Made by a program: the position numbers and the translations under genes
Source: an uncultured Clostridia bacterium
Lineage (GTDB): Bacteria; Bacillota; Clostridia; Lachnospirales; Lachnospiraceae
Length of the DNA stretch: 32,450 nt
Assembly (NCBI GenBank): GCA_947643415.1
Contig: CANRWA010000041.1
Span: 1 to 32,450 of the forward strand
Direction of reading: 5' to 3'
Notes under the pieces: model-generated
The model's input: only the letters and a program-made list of their open reading frames with translations
Databases searched by the model: none
Told to the model about the DNA's origin: nothing
Shown here: piece after piece, positions 8,925 through 16,576 of the stretch
Numbering within the stretch: the stretch's first letter is position 1
How the letters are laid out: every line of letters begins with the position of its first letter

Positions 8925-9055
8925 AACAAAAAAAGCGCCAAAAAGCACTTCTGTGCTGATTGACACTTTGTAACCTGAATACTCTGTATTTCTAAAATAA
9001 CCTGATACTGATATAGCAACTATACCATATCCCGCCTGCATCGTCAAATCATTCT

Positions 9056-9235
9056 TTATTTTTCTTTTGGGGCATCCGGACCGATACTGCCAGCCAGTTC
9101 CCTTTTGACAAAATCAAGGGCCACCTGCACCCGCCTAGCATCAAACGCATATGTGCCGTCTTCCTTTTCATTGCGGTCTATTTCTTCCCTGATTTCCTGC
9201 AAAAGCTGATATAATGCTTCTTTTTCCGTTTCCAT
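9056..9235 (-). CDS. Small hypothetical protein (59 aa)
   Basis: The start ATG at 9235 (METEKEALYQ) follows GGAGGTTGTT; a longer reading would start inside hairpin sequence. The peptide is a charged amphipathic helix-rich protein with no membrane segment, suited to a coiled-coil or protein-contact role. Its stop lies about 230 bases before the SSB start in the same direction. I do not recognise a family. Confidence 0.6.
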   Translation of the reverse strand: METEKEALYQLLQEIREEIDRNEKEDGTYAFDARRVQVALDFVKRELAGSIGPDAPKEK

Positions 9236-9272
9236 AACAACCTCCAGATGCACACATTTTTTGTAGCACACA

Positions 9273-9341
9273 AGGAACTAAAGTTCCTAAAAGTTTGGGC
9301 TTGTGCCTCCCAAACTTCCAATACAAACACAGTTTGTATTG
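9273..9341. repeat. Three consecutive perfect hairpins
   Basis: Within 69 bases there are three inverted repeats: AGGAACT/AGTTCCT (9273-9288), AAGTTTGGG/CCCAAACTT (9291-9317) and CAATACAAAC/GTTTGTATTG (9319-9341). None is followed by a T tract on the minus strand. They fill the gap between two operon genes and could act as an RNA-processing element, a protein-binding array or a single-strand replication signal. Confidence 0.6.
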
Positions 9342-9363
9342 TGAAACCATTCATTTTTCACCT

Positions 9364-9804
9364 TTACCTCCGAATCTCCATTGCGTAATAATTTCCAATA
9401 ATATATTCCCCGTCACGCTCGTACACAGGTGTTTTTTCTGCCACATAGACAACGATAGTGTCCCCCTCTGACAGTTTGCTTATGCGGTATCTGACTGGAA
9501 TTTTCACAGTCCCCTGCTCCAGTGCCAGATGGACAGCCCGAACCCGCTTTCGCAATCCTGACGTATCTACGCGGATACACTGCCCCTGCAGACGCATGTA
9601 ATTCCCCCCTGCCGCCTGCACAAACAACCAAAACCCACTGCCTGCCAGCCAGAACATACATAAAATACATGGCAGAAGCAGATACAAATCCCTGTTTCCT
9701 GTCATAAGAAACAGTAGTATCATCAAAAACAGCCCTCCGCCCCCAGACCGGAATAATACCTGTCTCTGTAATGCCTTCGGCATTTTTATCCACTTTTCTT
9801 TCAC
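9364..9804 (-). CDS. Two-helix membrane protein (146 aa)
   Basis: The likely start is GTG 9804, six bases after GAGGGGG; a GTG at 9819 overlaps the upstream stop but has no ribosome site. A basic N-terminus precedes two hydrophobic helices, roughly residues 22-36 and 40-62, separated by the short turn TGNRDLY. The C-terminal 80 residues look like a beta-rich soluble domain with VKIPVRYRI and GDTIVVYVAEK. This architecture is common among small membrane proteins of conjugative elements, but I cannot name a family. It lies downstream of the 188-residue unknown gene. Confidence 0.65.
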   Translation of the reverse strand: MKEKWIKMPKALQRQVLFRSGGGGLFLMILLFLMTGNRDLYLLLPCILCMFWLAGSGFWLFVQAAGGNYMRLQGQCIRVDTSGLRKRVRAVHLALEQGTVKIPVRYRISKLSEGDTIVVYVAEKTPVYERDGEYIIGNYYAMEIRR

Positions 9805-9815
9805 CGTAATCCCCC

Positions 9816-10382
9816 TCACACAATCAGTATCTTCTTTTTCTTCAAAAGCTGCATCAGGGCTTCCACCACCTCGTCACGACACTCTGCCTGCTCCATCTGG
9901 TGTTCCAGCAGGTTGTCCTGGATATTGTCTTTCGTGTAAATCGTTTCAATCAGCTTCTGACGATTCCTGTTGCCGAACATCCCACTATCTGCTGTTATGT
10001 GGTGTTCCTGAAGAAAAACCAGTTCTGCCACAGACAGGTGTAACCCTGCTTTCCGCATCCATGTATCAATCTGCCGCTCCAGACCACTCAGCCTGCTGCT
10101 CATATGCTGACTCTGCCTTACCGGACAGAATACGCACCGGGTAAGAATCCGGTATTTGTATACGGAACCCGTTTCTACTTCCATCTCTGCTAATCCTTTA
10201 CCAGCCAGACACCGGACTGCCTGCTCTTCTGCCTCTGATTCAATAATATGAAACCCAAACCTGCCCTGCAGCCATACAGCAGCTTCCCTTCCCTGAAGCT
10301 GGAATTTTTGATTTCCCCTTTCCAGAAAGAGATTTCCCGTTACCGACTCCGGACACACAATGCCTTTCGATAAATATAACAT
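9816..10382 (-). CDS. Hypothetical protein (188 aa)
   Basis: The start ATG at 10382 follows GGAGGTAAGGAAG. The protein is soluble. The N-terminal half (MLYLSKGIVCPESVTGN, then GREAAVWLQGRFGFHI) resembles a winged-helix-like alpha/beta arrangement. The C-terminal half is helical, with a pair of cysteines in CVFCPV and an amphipathic lysine-rich end (LLKKKKILIV). This could be a transcription or maintenance factor of the element, but no family is certain. It follows the zinc-ribbon gene by 65 bases. Confidence 0.65.
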   Translation of the reverse strand: MLYLSKGIVCPESVTGNLFLERGNQKFQLQGREAAVWLQGRFGFHIIESEAEEQAVRCLAGKGLAEMEVETGSVYKYRILTRCVFCPVRQSQHMSSRLSGLERQIDTWMRKAGLHLSVAELVFLQEHHITADSGMFGNRNRQKLIETIYTKDNIQDNLLEHQMEQAECRDEVVEALMQLLKKKKILIV

Positions 10383-10447
10383 CTTCCTTACCTCCTGCAC
10401 ATTTTAATTTTATTACACGACGAATAGCCCTAATTTACAACAGTTTT

Positions 10448-10945
10448 TTAAAGCACATACATCATGCCAACACACAAGGCAACAATCAGCAAGACTACAC
10501 CTATAATCACAATCACTTTCTTTATCAGGTTTTTATCCATGCCTTCACTGAACCGTCCCTCATCCGCAGGAAGAATATCATCATAATAACCGTCATAGTC
10601 ATCTTTTGGACCAGTTTCCAATATTAGCTCCGGCTCTTTTGCTGGTTCTGCTGACTGGCTTTTCTCTTCGGGCAGTTCTGACGGTCTACGTTTCTTTTTC
10701 GTTGTCCTTTCTCTGACTCCGGTGACATTCCGCTTTTTCGATGCTTTCTGACTGCGCTTTCCAGATGTTTTTTCTTTCTGGGATTCCATATCGAACCCTG
10801 CTGTTTTCTGAGCCGTCTCATTATGGTCTTTGTTCTGGGCTACGCTACTCTCCTCATCTTTTATCGGCAGTTTTTTCCCACACTCCATGCAAAAAGAAAC
10901 AGCACCGTCTATAAGAACAGTGCCGCAATAAGGACAATATTTCAT
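10448..10945 (-). CDS. Zinc-ribbon protein with C-terminal membrane anchor
   Basis: The start ATG at 10945 (MKYCPYCG) follows GGAGG with a 10-base spacer. Residues 3-24 form a zinc ribbon with two Cys pairs (CPYC and CMEC). A long, highly charged Lys/Glu/Ser linker follows, and a single hydrophobic helix near the C-terminus (VIVIIGVVLLIVALCVGMMYVL) anchors it in the membrane. It is 165 residues long. It is the first gene behind the operon promoter at 11020-11048. Zinc-ribbon plus single-helix proteins are common in Firmicutes and usually of unknown role. Confidence 0.75.
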   Translation of the reverse strand: MKYCPYCGTVLIDGAVSFCMECGKKLPIKDEESSVAQNKDHNETAQKTAGFDMESQKEKTSGKRSQKASKKRNVTGVRERTTKKKRRPSELPEEKSQSAEPAKEPELILETGPKDDYDGYYDDILPADEGRFSEGMDKNLIKKVIVIIGVVLLIVALCVGMMYVL

Positions 10946-11019
10946 TTTGTAAATGCCTCCTTCATATTGAATTGAAAAAGTGAGCCCTTCAAAAGAAAAA
11001 CCCACTTGTAGACAATATG

Positions 11020-11048
11020 ATTGTATCAGATTTACGTTTGCATGTCAT
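11020..11048 (-). promoter_or_regulatory. Sigma-A promoter of the 10945-to-1 operon
   Basis: On the minus strand -35 ATGACA (11043-11048) and -10 TACAAT (11020-11025) are separated by exactly 17 bases; each matches five of six consensus bases. The expected start is near 11013, within the motif TTGTCTACAA, about 70 bases upstream of the first gene. Confidence 0.7.
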
Positions 11049-11199
11049 CGGCATGGATGCGCCATTTTTGTGTGTAGACGTCACGAATGATACAAAGATA
11101 ATGTCTTGCACCATGATTTTACACGCTTTACACGGTTAGTGCGCCGTACTATACCGCATCTATTATTTAAAAATATTTTATGATTGTTGTAGACAAGGT

Positions 11200-11250
11200 A
11201 ATAAAAATGAAGATAAAGCCGACAGTAAGGTTTCATCTTCATTTTTTATT
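11200..11250. terminator. Bidirectional intrinsic terminator
   Basis: AATAAAAATGAAGAT (11200-11214) pairs with ATCTTCATTTTTTATT (11235-11250) with one bulge, and inner bases AAGCC/GGTTT extend the stem. The A/T-rich arms supply U tracts in both directions. It probably separates the small gene at 11381-11788 from the operon to its left. Confidence 0.65.
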
Positions 11251-11380
11251 CCAATTCAGGACTAGTGCTTCTAGATCTCCCTTGATAACATTAATATCTC
11301 GCTAGAACATCAAACGCAGAGCGAGATGTCTGAGAGTACGTGAACGAATTTCGTCAATAAGGACTCTGTCCTGAGGTGGT

Positions 11381-11788
11381 TTATTCCCACTTATAGTAGC
11401 ATGTAAGATTCCAATGGTCTCCTAGTTCATAATATATATCATAGCTATCAAGTATCGCTTCAAATTCATCTAAAATTCTTTCGTCAAATTCGACGCCAAA
11501 ACGACTTCCGTTTCCCAGGCAATGGCAAAAATCTCCTTCAAAACTCATACTCAAAATATGATTCGAAGCAACAAATTGAAAATAATCACGAGGATTCTTG
11601 TTTTCTAAAACAATTAGATGCCCGGGATCATTGTAATAAAAATTATCCTCATCGTCGGAAGTGGAGAATTCTTTCCCATTAAAATAAATATTGACATCTT
11701 GCCAAAGATTATTATCAAGCAAAAATTGCCGAATTTGCTTTGCAAGGCATTCTTTTTCAGTTTCCGTAAGTTCCCGTCCTGTTACCAT
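11381..11788 (-). CDS. Acidic hypothetical protein (135 aa)
   Basis: The start ATG at 11788 follows GGAGGTGTTACT. The product is an acidic soluble protein rich in Asp, Glu, Phe and Tyr, without a signal peptide. The size, acidity and aromatic content resemble small immunity or anti-effector proteins, but I cannot assign it to a family and no toxin gene is adjacent. It lies between the recombinase end of the element and the bidirectional terminator, so it may be outside the recombinase-borne element. Its own promoter is not clear. Confidence 0.65.
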   Translation of the reverse strand: MVTGRELTETEKECLAKQIRQFLLDNNLWQDVNIYFNGKEFSTSDDEDNFYYNDPGHLIVLENKNPRDYFQFVASNHILSMSFEGDFCHCLGNGSRFGVEFDERILDEFEAILDSYDIYYELGDHWNLTCYYKWE

Positions 11789-11851
11789 AGTAACACCTCC
11801 ATAAATTTGTTATATTATACCATCATTTTACCTTTGAAGCAATGGAGAATT

Positions 11852-11878
11852 AAAGCCCACGAAATCTCCGCAGGCTTT
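11852..11878 (-). terminator. Possible terminator of the recombinase operon
   Basis: AAAGCC (11852-11857) pairs with GGCTTT (11873-11878), with CG/CG inner pairs. On the minus strand it lies about 45 bases after the recombinase stop and is followed by TTTAATTC. A separate palindrome CACAGTT-A-AACTGTG (11893-11907) sits between it and the recombinase stop. Confidence 0.4.
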
Positions 11879-11923
11879 TTCATTAAGTTACTCACAGTTA
11901 AACTGTGCATTGTTAAAGTACTA

Positions 11924-13546
11924 CTATATTGTTTTGGTCACTTTTTGTTTTTCTGGCATCGGCACCGCAACTTCCGTCTCATCCCGGAATTGGAACTCCA
12001 GTATCTTGTTAGAGCATACGGTCACAGACTCAACCATAGAATTCCATAAGTCAAGATCAAATTCCTCCAGAATATTTCCACACTTCCGTAGCTCAGCAAG
12101 GCAGCGGCGGATTTGCTCTTTTCTGGCAGATTGTGACTGGATTTTTTTCTGCAGGTGCGCTATCTGCTTTTCGGCTTGTTTACATTCTGCATCCAGTTCA
12201 GCAAAGTGGCGGTTGTATGTTCCCTGGTCTTGGATATGCCTAGTGTTCTCCTCCATGTAGCGGCGGAGATTCCCCATTAGCTCCCCATGTTTTTTATCAG
12301 AGTCTTCCAACTGTTTTTCCAGACTGCTGGTATCAGCCAGTATTGGCATCATTTCTTCAAAGCGATCAATAAACTGCTTTTTATCGCCTAACACTTGATT
12401 AAACGCTTCCACGAAAGCAGTTTTGAGGACAGACTCATCTAAATTAGGCGTGGAGCAGAGGGTGCTATTCTGATATTTCTCGTTACACCGCCAGATATAT
12501 TTGCGGTGTTTACTGTTGCTGTGCCAGACTTTCCGGCCGTAATAGCCGCCACAGTCACCACAGATAATTTTAGCCGTAAATGGGCTGTTTCGGTGTAACT
12601 GCCTGCGCTTAGGGTGCCGCCTCTCAATTTCCTGCTGCACCAGCTCAAAGGTTTCCGGATCAATAATAGCCGGATGGGAGTTCTGGATATAATACTGCGG
12701 AACCTCCCCCTTGTTTTTCCTGATGCTTTTTGTGAGAAAATCTGCGGTATAGGTCTTTTGCAACAGGGCATCTCCTTTGTATTTTTCATTTCGAAGAATG
12801 CTCATAATGGTGGAGACGCTCCATTTAGTTTTGCCTGATGGCGTAGGTATTCCCTGCCCGGTAAGGTGATTTGCAATCGTACGGACAGTTTTTCCTTCCA
12901 GAAATAATCGGTAAATTTCACGGACAATTTCTGCTTCTTTCTCCACGATTTTAGGCAGACCATCCTCGCCCTTCTCATAGCCAAGAAAATTTTTGTATGC
13001 AAGGGAAAATTTGCCTTCTTCCATGCTGCGGCGTTTTCCCCAGGTAACATTCTCCGAAATGGAGCGGCTTTCTTCCTGTGCCAGGCTGCTCATAATCGTA
13101 ATCATTACCTCACCCTTTGCATCCAGGGTGTAAATATTCTCTTTTTCAAAATATACTTCTACTTTCTTTTCTTTGAGTTTGCGGACAGTGGTAAGCGTAT
13201 CTACTGTATTGCGGGCAAAGCGGCTGATTGACTTGGTAAGGATTAAATCAATTTTTCCAGCAAGCGCATCCGCCACCATGTGATTAAACCCTTCCCGTTT
13301 TCTGGTATTTGTGCCGGAGATGCCTTCATCCGTATATACACCGACAAACTCCCATTCCGGGTTGCTTTTGATGTGCCGGGTATAAAAATCCACCTGTGCC
13401 TCGTAGCTGGATAATTGTTCATCAGAATCCGTAGATACGCGGGCATATGCCGCCACACGCCGTTTTTGTCTGGTTTCCTCCGGTATAGTATTAAGCAGGC
13501 TGACCCGGCTTTCTATCTTTTGGATTTTTCTTGTTGGTGCTGCCAT
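11924..13546 (-). CDS. Large serine recombinase (TnpX-like), 540 aa
   Basis: This is a site-specific DNA recombinase that would integrate or excise an element through a covalent serine intermediate. The resolvase domain begins near residue 29 with RRVAAYARVSTDSDEQ, where Ser38 is the predicted nucleophile. Later Arg-containing motifs include SISRFARNTVDTL and SLAQEESRSISENV. The recombinase domain follows, then a zinc ribbon (CGDCGGYYGRK with a second Cys pair), and a long coiled coil around residues 400-490. This order is that of large serine integrases. Start ATG overlaps the stop of the second recombinase (TAATG), so the two are translationally coupled. It is the final gene of the minus-strand block, consistent with a position at the end of an integrated element. 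Confidence 0.93.
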   Translation of the reverse strand: MAAPTRKIQKIESRVSLLNTIPEETRQKRRVAAYARVSTDSDEQLSSYEAQVDFYTRHIKSNPEWEFVGVYTDEGISGTNTRKREGFNHMVADALAGKIDLILTKSISRFARNTVDTLTTVRKLKEKKVEVYFEKENIYTLDAKGEVMITIMSSLAQEESRSISENVTWGKRRSMEEGKFSLAYKNFLGYEKGEDGLPKIVEKEAEIVREIYRLFLEGKTVRTIANHLTGQGIPTPSGKTKWSVSTIMSILRNEKYKGDALLQKTYTADFLTKSIRKNKGEVPQYYIQNSHPAIIDPETFELVQQEIERRHPKRRQLHRNSPFTAKIICGDCGGYYGRKVWHSNSKHRKYIWRCNEKYQNSTLCSTPNLDESVLKTAFVEAFNQVLGDKKQFIDRFEEMMPILADTSSLEKQLEDSDKKHGELMGNLRRYMEENTRHIQDQGTYNRHFAELDAECKQAEKQIAHLQKKIQSQSARKEQIRRCLAELRKCGNILEEFDLDLWNSMVESVTVCSNKILEFQFRDETEVAVPMPEKQKVTKTI

Positions 13547-14877
13547 TATTTTTCTTCCCCCTTTCTTTTCTGTTCTCTAATTTTTTGCTGTCTTTCCCGT
13601 GCCGACTGTTTCATGGTGTCGCTCCAGCTTTCCCGCCGGGAAGGATTCTGCCAGGTTACTTCTTCCGTATGCCCATCTTGAAAGACATAGATTAAGGTAT
13701 TATGTCCCGGAACTTGGATTTCCCTGATATGCTCCAGCAGCATTGTCCGGTTCAGATCGTTTATTCCCAATAACTCTGAGGTTTTTGCAACGAGAATGGA
13801 TTCCGGGATCTGCTGGGAAGGGCAGGCCTCTTTGCCACAAGTATCAAAAGTACGGCAAATCCATGCGGCTTTTCTATACTTACTGCCTTGATGCAAGATA
13901 CGTCTGCGGTAGTGTTTGCCACATATCTTACAGCATAACAGACCTGTAAAAAGATACGGTTCAGACCTTGTGCTTGGATGATAAAACTTATTTGCACGCC
14001 ATTCCATTTCCTGCTGTACCCTCTCGAAGGTATCCTTCTCGATGATGGCCTCATGGCTGTCTTCCACATAATACATGGGAAGCTCACCATTGTTCCTGAC
14101 CGTCTTTTTACTGATGTGATCCATAGTATATGTTGTCTGTAATAGCAGGTTTCCAGTGTATTTGTCATTGCGGAGAATGTTATAGACGCTGGTTATACTC
14201 CACGGATTGCCCCGTTTAGTAGTAACCCCCATACTATTTAACTTTCTGACAATGGCACTTCTGCCCATGCCGCTGAGGAAGTCATCAAAAATCTGTTTTA
14301 CAATTGCCGCTTCCTCCGGGACTACCTGCAGCATACCATCTTCAAACCGGTATCCTAACATACTTCCACCATTCGGGATGCCATTCTCGAAATTTTTGCG
14401 GATGCGCCATTTAACGTTCTCGGAAACAGAGTGGCTTTCCTCCTGGGCAAACGATGCTAAGAGCGTCAGCATCAGCTCGCCATCTGTGCTTAAGGTGTGG
14501 ATATTTTCTTTTTCAAAATAAATATCAATCTCCAACGCTTTAAGCTCACGGGCAGTCTCCAACAGCGTTACAGTGTTGCGCGCTAGCCGGGTAATGGACT
14601 TAACGATTACCATGTCGATTTTCCCAGCCCGGCAATCGGTCAGCAATCTCTGAAATTCGGGGCGGTTTTCTTTTGTGCCCGTCATAGCCTCATCAGCATA
14701 AATCCCGGCAAACTCCCAATCACCCCGGCTGCCGATATAATTATTGTAATAACTGATCTGGGCAGACAGGGAGTGTATTTGCGCATCCTTACCGGAAGAC
14801 ACCCGGGCATAAGCTGCTACACGTTTCCGTTTGATGGATTGTACATTCTGGCTTTCTAATTTGGTTATTTTCCTCAT
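13546..14877 (-). CDS. Second large serine recombinase, 443 aa
   Basis: A second, shorter recombinase is encoded upstream of and coupled to the first. Start ATG 14877 follows GGAGGTGTCAT. The catalytic domain has VAAYARVSSGKDAQ, with the nucleophile expected at Ser27, and SITRLARNTVTLLE and SFAQEESHSVSENV as conserved motifs. A recombinase domain and a zinc ribbon (CKICGKHYRRR with a second Cys cluster) follow, but the long C-terminal coiled coil of the first enzyme is largely absent. Tandem serine recombinases occur in clostridial elements, where both may be needed for integration or one may set direction. The paralogues are clearly diverged, not a recent duplication. Confidence 0.93.
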   Translation of the reverse strand: MRKITKLESQNVQSIKRKRVAAYARVSSGKDAQIHSLSAQISYYNNYIGSRGDWEFAGIYADEAMTGTKENRPEFQRLLTDCRAGKIDMVIVKSITRLARNTVTLLETARELKALEIDIYFEKENIHTLSTDGELMLTLLASFAQEESHSVSENVKWRIRKNFENGIPNGGSMLGYRFEDGMLQVVPEEAAIVKQIFDDFLSGMGRSAIVRKLNSMGVTTKRGNPWSITSVYNILRNDKYTGNLLLQTTYTMDHISKKTVRNNGELPMYYVEDSHEAIIEKDTFERVQQEMEWRANKFYHPSTRSEPYLFTGLLCCKICGKHYRRRILHQGSKYRKAAWICRTFDTCGKEACPSQQIPESILVAKTSELLGINDLNRTMLLEHIREIQVPGHNTLIYVFQDGHTEEVTWQNPSRRESWSDTMKQSARERQQKIREQKRKGEEK

Positions 14878-14900
14878 ATGACACCTCCGTTTCTGAACCC

Positions 14901-14919
14901 CCACACACATCTATCACTC
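14901..14919. repeat. 19-bp direct repeat, copy 1
   Basis: CCACACACATCTATCACTC is identical to 15811-15829. On the minus strand it lies just upstream of the ribosome site of the second recombinase. Looser similarity extends to the right (TTGCG..AAAAAAGCAGG against TTGCC..TTAAAGCAAG). Confidence 0.7.
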
Positions 14920-14957
14920 ATTTTGCGTAAAAAAGCAGGGGTTGAGTTAAACTTTGT

Positions 14958-15002
14958 GAGGAGTTCCCGGTGGCATGTCCACCGTAAAGTACAGGGAGCC
15001 TC
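14958..15002 (-). other. Nested hairpin upstream of recombinases
   Basis: CGGTGG (14968-14973) pairs with CCACCG (14979-14984), and outer arms GAGG..TCCC and GGGA..CCTC extend the fold. It lies between the stop at 15041 and the recombinase start. It has no T tract and might be a leader structure or part of a recombination site. Confidence 0.4.
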
Positions 15003-15040
15003 ATTAGAGACCCCCATGTTAATGTGCTGTATTATTTTGT

Positions 15041-15790
15041 TCACTTTGTTTCTGCTGGCCGATTTGGTTTGTGCCCAGACTTCCAGCTGCTGTTGCCGGT
15101 AAGGTTCCTCAGCAGGATTTTCCGTGCAGTTTTGTACTCATCCCCGATAAAACCTAGACGGATCAGAAACATGCGCATGGTAAACTTAGCGTTCTCAATC
15201 GGTTTTTCTACCGCCGTCACCCGTTTCTGTGTCTTTGCCATTTTGCAGATGGCGGCAATGAAGCGGCTGTATGTATCTGCTTCGCCATCAAGCCCATGAT
15301 GCGTAAACCACGGGAAAGCGATTTTGCCGTCAAGTTCCACAATCGACAAATTGTCTGTCTCCAGAGCCTGCCCCAGCAATGTTGCTTTGCTGGCAACTAT
15401 CTTTTTGAGATTTTCCCGTGCTTCCGGGGTAAAACCCGTGTCAGGAATTTCGACCGTGAACTTGTCCAGGGCATTATCATTTGACACTGCCTCAGACACA
15501 TTGCTGTCCGCAGCATCTTCTCCACCGTTAGTTCCTACATCATTCATAACCACCTTTTCTGCCGTAAAGCCCCTTTTCCGCAGGTCTTCGACAAGTACTG
15601 CTGCAAAATCGGGATGGATATTGCTGCCATATGACAGCATGCCGTTCCTGTCGACGGTATAATCGCCCACCATGTAGGAAAAGCCGGGCGCCCCCTGGTA
15701 TACGGCGGGCTGGCCCAATATCTGGCTGATTGCCTCCACCAAAGGTTTTCTATTGCTGCCAGTGAGATTGTAATTATATTGGAAGCTCAT
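15041..15790 (-). CDS. Conjugative-element protein with amidoligase-like C-terminal module (249 aa)
   Basis: Similar proteins in clostridial integrative elements are often annotated as virulence-related without evidence (from memory). The start ATG at 15790 (MSFQYNYNLTG) follows GGAG with a 10-base spacer. Residues 1-90 are an alpha/beta domain with two glycine-rich strands (GAPGFSYMVGDYTVDRNG). The last 45 residues contain NAKFTMRMFLIRLGFIGDE, then GNSSWKSG. The amidoligase encoded upstream ends with the same pattern (EKFAMRVWLNRIGFIGEE, then GNAAWRYG). The shared module suggests a common partner or substrate. It has no membrane segment. Confidence 0.75.
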   Translation of the reverse strand: MSFQYNYNLTGSNRKPLVEAISQILGQPAVYQGAPGFSYMVGDYTVDRNGMLSYGSNIHPDFAAVLVEDLRKRGFTAEKVVMNDVGTNGGEDAADSNVSEAVSNDNALDKFTVEIPDTGFTPEARENLKKIVASKATLLGQALETDNLSIVELDGKIAFPWFTHHGLDGEADTYSRFIAAICKMAKTQKRVTAVEKPIENAKFTMRMFLIRLGFIGDEYKTARKILLRNLTGNSSWKSGHKPNRPAETK

Positions 15791-15810
15791 AATATTTTGT
15801 CTCCTTTCTT

Positions 15811-15829
15811 CCACACACATCTATCACTC
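15811..15829. repeat. 19-bp direct repeat, copy 2
   Basis: This copy is identical to 14901-14919 and, as there, lies directly upstream of a ribosome site (for the gene ending at 15041). The spacing between copies is 910 bases. Confidence 0.7.
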
Positions 15830-15885
15830 TGATTGCCTGTTAAAGCAAGTCTTGTTTTTGAGGTAATAATGTGGAGTAATGTGCG

Positions 15886-16074
15886 TTATTCTTTCTCTGG
15901 CGCTTCGCCGGTAAAAAGATAATTGACATATTCTTCCCGGTGTTCTTCCAGATAAATTACTAACTCAAAGTAGTTCTCACGGTTAGCGATCCACTGTACC
16001 ATTCGGGTGTCCAGCATATTGGTCTCCCCGCTTTTGCGGATGGCTTCAATCTGCCGTTTAATGGTTTCGGTCAT
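15886..16074 (-). CDS. DUF5049-like small protein (62 aa)
   Basis: The start ATG at 16074 (MTETIKRQIEAIRKSG) follows GGGGAGGTGAAACC, and its first 17 bases overlap the end of the cyclotransferase gene. Size and the pattern of MVQWIAN, FELVIYLEEHREEYV and FTGE match a widespread family of about 60 residues in phages and integrative elements, known as DUF5049 (recognised from memory). It is a helical, acidic, soluble protein of unknown function. Its place immediately after the cyclotransferase and amidoligase makes it a candidate substrate or regulator of those enzymes, but no direct evidence supports this. Confidence 0.7.
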   Translation of the reverse strand: MTETIKRQIEAIRKSGETNMLDTRMVQWIANRENYFELVIYLEEHREEYVNYLFTGEAPEKE

Positions 16075-16576
16075 GGGTTTCACCTCCCCTCGAATACTTT
16101 TCTGCCAGGTATGCCTCCCAGACCGAGTCAAGTACGGCATGGCGCAGAATACTGGTATCAAAGCCAGAACCCTCATAGCCTTGCCGGATTGTCTCAAAGT
16201 AGCTGGTGGATGGCGTACCGTAAGGATGCAGAGATTCGTTCATAATATAAACCATTGCCTGCACCCGTTTGCCGTTTACCGTTACCCTGAGTGTTTCTTT
16301 GCGGTAAAGATGGGGATAACCCTCGTAAACATCGAGGCTGCACTCATCATTTGGCTGCAACTGCCAGATTAGTACCGGCACTTTATTTCCCCTATGCTTT
16401 TCTATTGTTGCCGCCGCAGTGCTTTTCCCCCTGAACATTAAACGATGGTTATGCAGAAAGGACGCTTTAACAACTCTGGCTGTCGGGCAGCGTCTTGCCA
16501 TCTGTTCTAAGTTAAGATTAGAACCATAGGCGATATAGAATCTGTTTTTTGTTGGGTTATTATTATTTTTTCTCAT
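16058..16576 (-). CDS. Gamma-glutamylcyclotransferase-like (AIG2/GGCT) protein
   Basis: The 172-residue protein begins at ATG 16576 after GGAGGGCAAAACGT, overlapping the amidoligase stop (ATGA). The GGCT fold signature YGSNLN is at about residues 17-22. The candidate catalytic Glu lies in DVYEGYPHLYRKE, and a later strand has AMVYIMN. Members release gamma-linked amino acids by cyclising the gamma-glutamyl group to 5-oxoproline, or cleave related side-chain amide bonds. Coupling to an amidoligase gene is a known arrangement in Firmicutes elements and suggests a make-and-break pair for a gamma-glutamyl-type bond. The substrate is unknown. Confidence 0.85.
   Translation of the reverse strand: MRKNNNNPTKNRFYIAYGSNLNLEQMARRCPTARVVKASFLHNHRLMFRGKSTAAATIEKHRGNKVPVLIWQLQPNDECSLDVYEGYPHLYRKETLRVTVNGKRVQAMVYIMNESLHPYGTPSTSYFETIRQGYEGSGFDTSILRHAVLDSVWEAYLAEKYSRGGETHDRNH

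Larger units (their letters stand above)
10946..11380. promoter_or_regulatory. Regulatory intergenic region with TTGTAGACAA repeats
   Basis: This gap holds no supported gene. It contains the operon promoter and two identical copies of TTGTAGACAA (11006-11015 and 11187-11196), plus a partial copy TGTAGACG (11073-11080). The first copy lies at the predicted transcription start. The repeats are candidate binding sites for a regulator of the operon. A bidirectional hairpin closes the right part. Confidence 0.5.

Noticed and set aside
11381-11788. Immunity protein of a toxin system
   Set aside because: Size and acidity fit, but no toxin gene is adjacent and no immunity motif is recognisable, so it is left as hypothetical.
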